Shown: piece by piece, positions 33,178 to 33,246 of the stretch
Position numbering within the stretch: the stretch's first letter is position 1
Layout: each line of letters opens with the position of its first letter
Assembly: GCA_023145955.1 (NCBI GenBank)
Contig: JAGLDA010000153.1
Location: 1 to 33,246, forward strand
DNA: 33,246 bases
Reading direction: 5' to 3'
DNA from: Bacteroidales bacterium
Lineage (GTDB): Bacteria; Bacteroidota; Bacteroidia; Bacteroidales; UBA1556
The notes under the pieces: model-generated
Told to the model about the DNA's origin: nothing
What the model saw: the letters and a program-made list of their open reading frames with translations, nothing else
The model's database searches: none
Translations under genes and position numbers: made by a program

Positions 33178-33246
33178 TTAAAGAAAAAGTTTCTTGAGCA
33201 TCTTGCCCGTAGATTTGTTATAATTGATTTTATACTTTTCAATAAC
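33178..33246 (-). CDS. C-terminal end of an AMP-forming acyl-CoA ligase (partial)
   Basis: The last 22 codons and TAA of a minus-strand gene running past the window edge. The stretch NKSTGKMLKKLF, followed by L and the stop, is the classic end of ANL-family adenylate-forming ligases, with the catalytic C-terminal Lys in TGKMLKK. Substrate cannot be told from this piece; fatty acid or O-succinylbenzoate are the usual options. It faces the oxoamine synthase across a shared terminator. Confidence 0.7.
   Translation of the reverse strand, partial: VIEKYKINYNKSTGKMLKKLFL

Overview
The window is a stretch of chromosome from an AT-rich member of the Bacteroidota. Three things support this: a secreted protease ending in a type IX secretion (T9SS) sorting domain, start regions that are A-rich with no strong Shine-Dalgarno sequence, and the Bacteroidota promoter form TAnnTTTG (-7), sometimes with TTG/TTTG about 19-23 nt upstream, in front of many genes. 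The exact class cannot be read from the window. There are no phage genes, insertion sequences, CRISPR arrays, rRNAs or tRNAs; it looks like ordinary chromosomal background with some less familiar genes.

Layout. 1-2150: a padR-pspC pair on the minus strand with a perfect palindrome over the padR promoter. 2420-2580: between padR and the protease lies a compact promoter / three-hairpin / terminator unit, the best candidate here for an undescribed small RNA. 2666-6331: a large multidomain thermolysin-like protease. 6403-10215: guanine deaminase, alanine dehydrogenase (minus), CCA-adding enzyme and a small phosphoesterase. 10231-11001: an Lrp/AsnC regulator and a small ribbon-helix-helix-like protein, divergent from the next block.

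11425-19606 is a seven-gene leucine/isovalerate degradation operon: methylcrotonyl-CoA carboxylase beta, methylglutaconyl-CoA hydratase, carboxylase alpha, an acyl-CoA dehydrogenase, both subunits of a 3-oxoacid CoA-transferase, and an HMG-CoA-lyase-like enzyme. Together they would take isovaleryl-CoA to acetyl-CoA and acetoacetate, then activate acetoacetate. Two enzymes differ from the textbook version: the lyase has Gln where the HMG-CoA lyase signature has its catalytic Cys, and the dehydrogenase has the short-chain-type catalytic Glu rather than the isovaleryl type. The divergent Lrp-family gene is a plausible regulator.

19855-21225: an ECF sigma factor with a probable membrane anti-sigma partner. 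21320-23441: an exported lipoprotein of the gamma-Glu-GABA hydrolase family and a membrane acyltransferase. 23453-24415 (minus): a degenerate FGE/SUMF1-like exported protein. 24645-26748 (minus): a Gfo/Idh/MocA oxidoreductase and a radical SAM protein in one operon, substrate unknown. 26837-28849: yaaA and, divergently, a YkvA plus alpha/beta-hydrolase-like fusion that lacks a serine nucleophile. 28903-33117: a von Willebrand A membrane protein (minus), the PLP homeostasis protein YggS, and an alpha-oxoamine synthase of the serine palmitoyltransferase / cysteate acyltransferase type. The last 69 bases are the C-terminal end of an AMP-forming acyl-CoA ligase on the minus strand.
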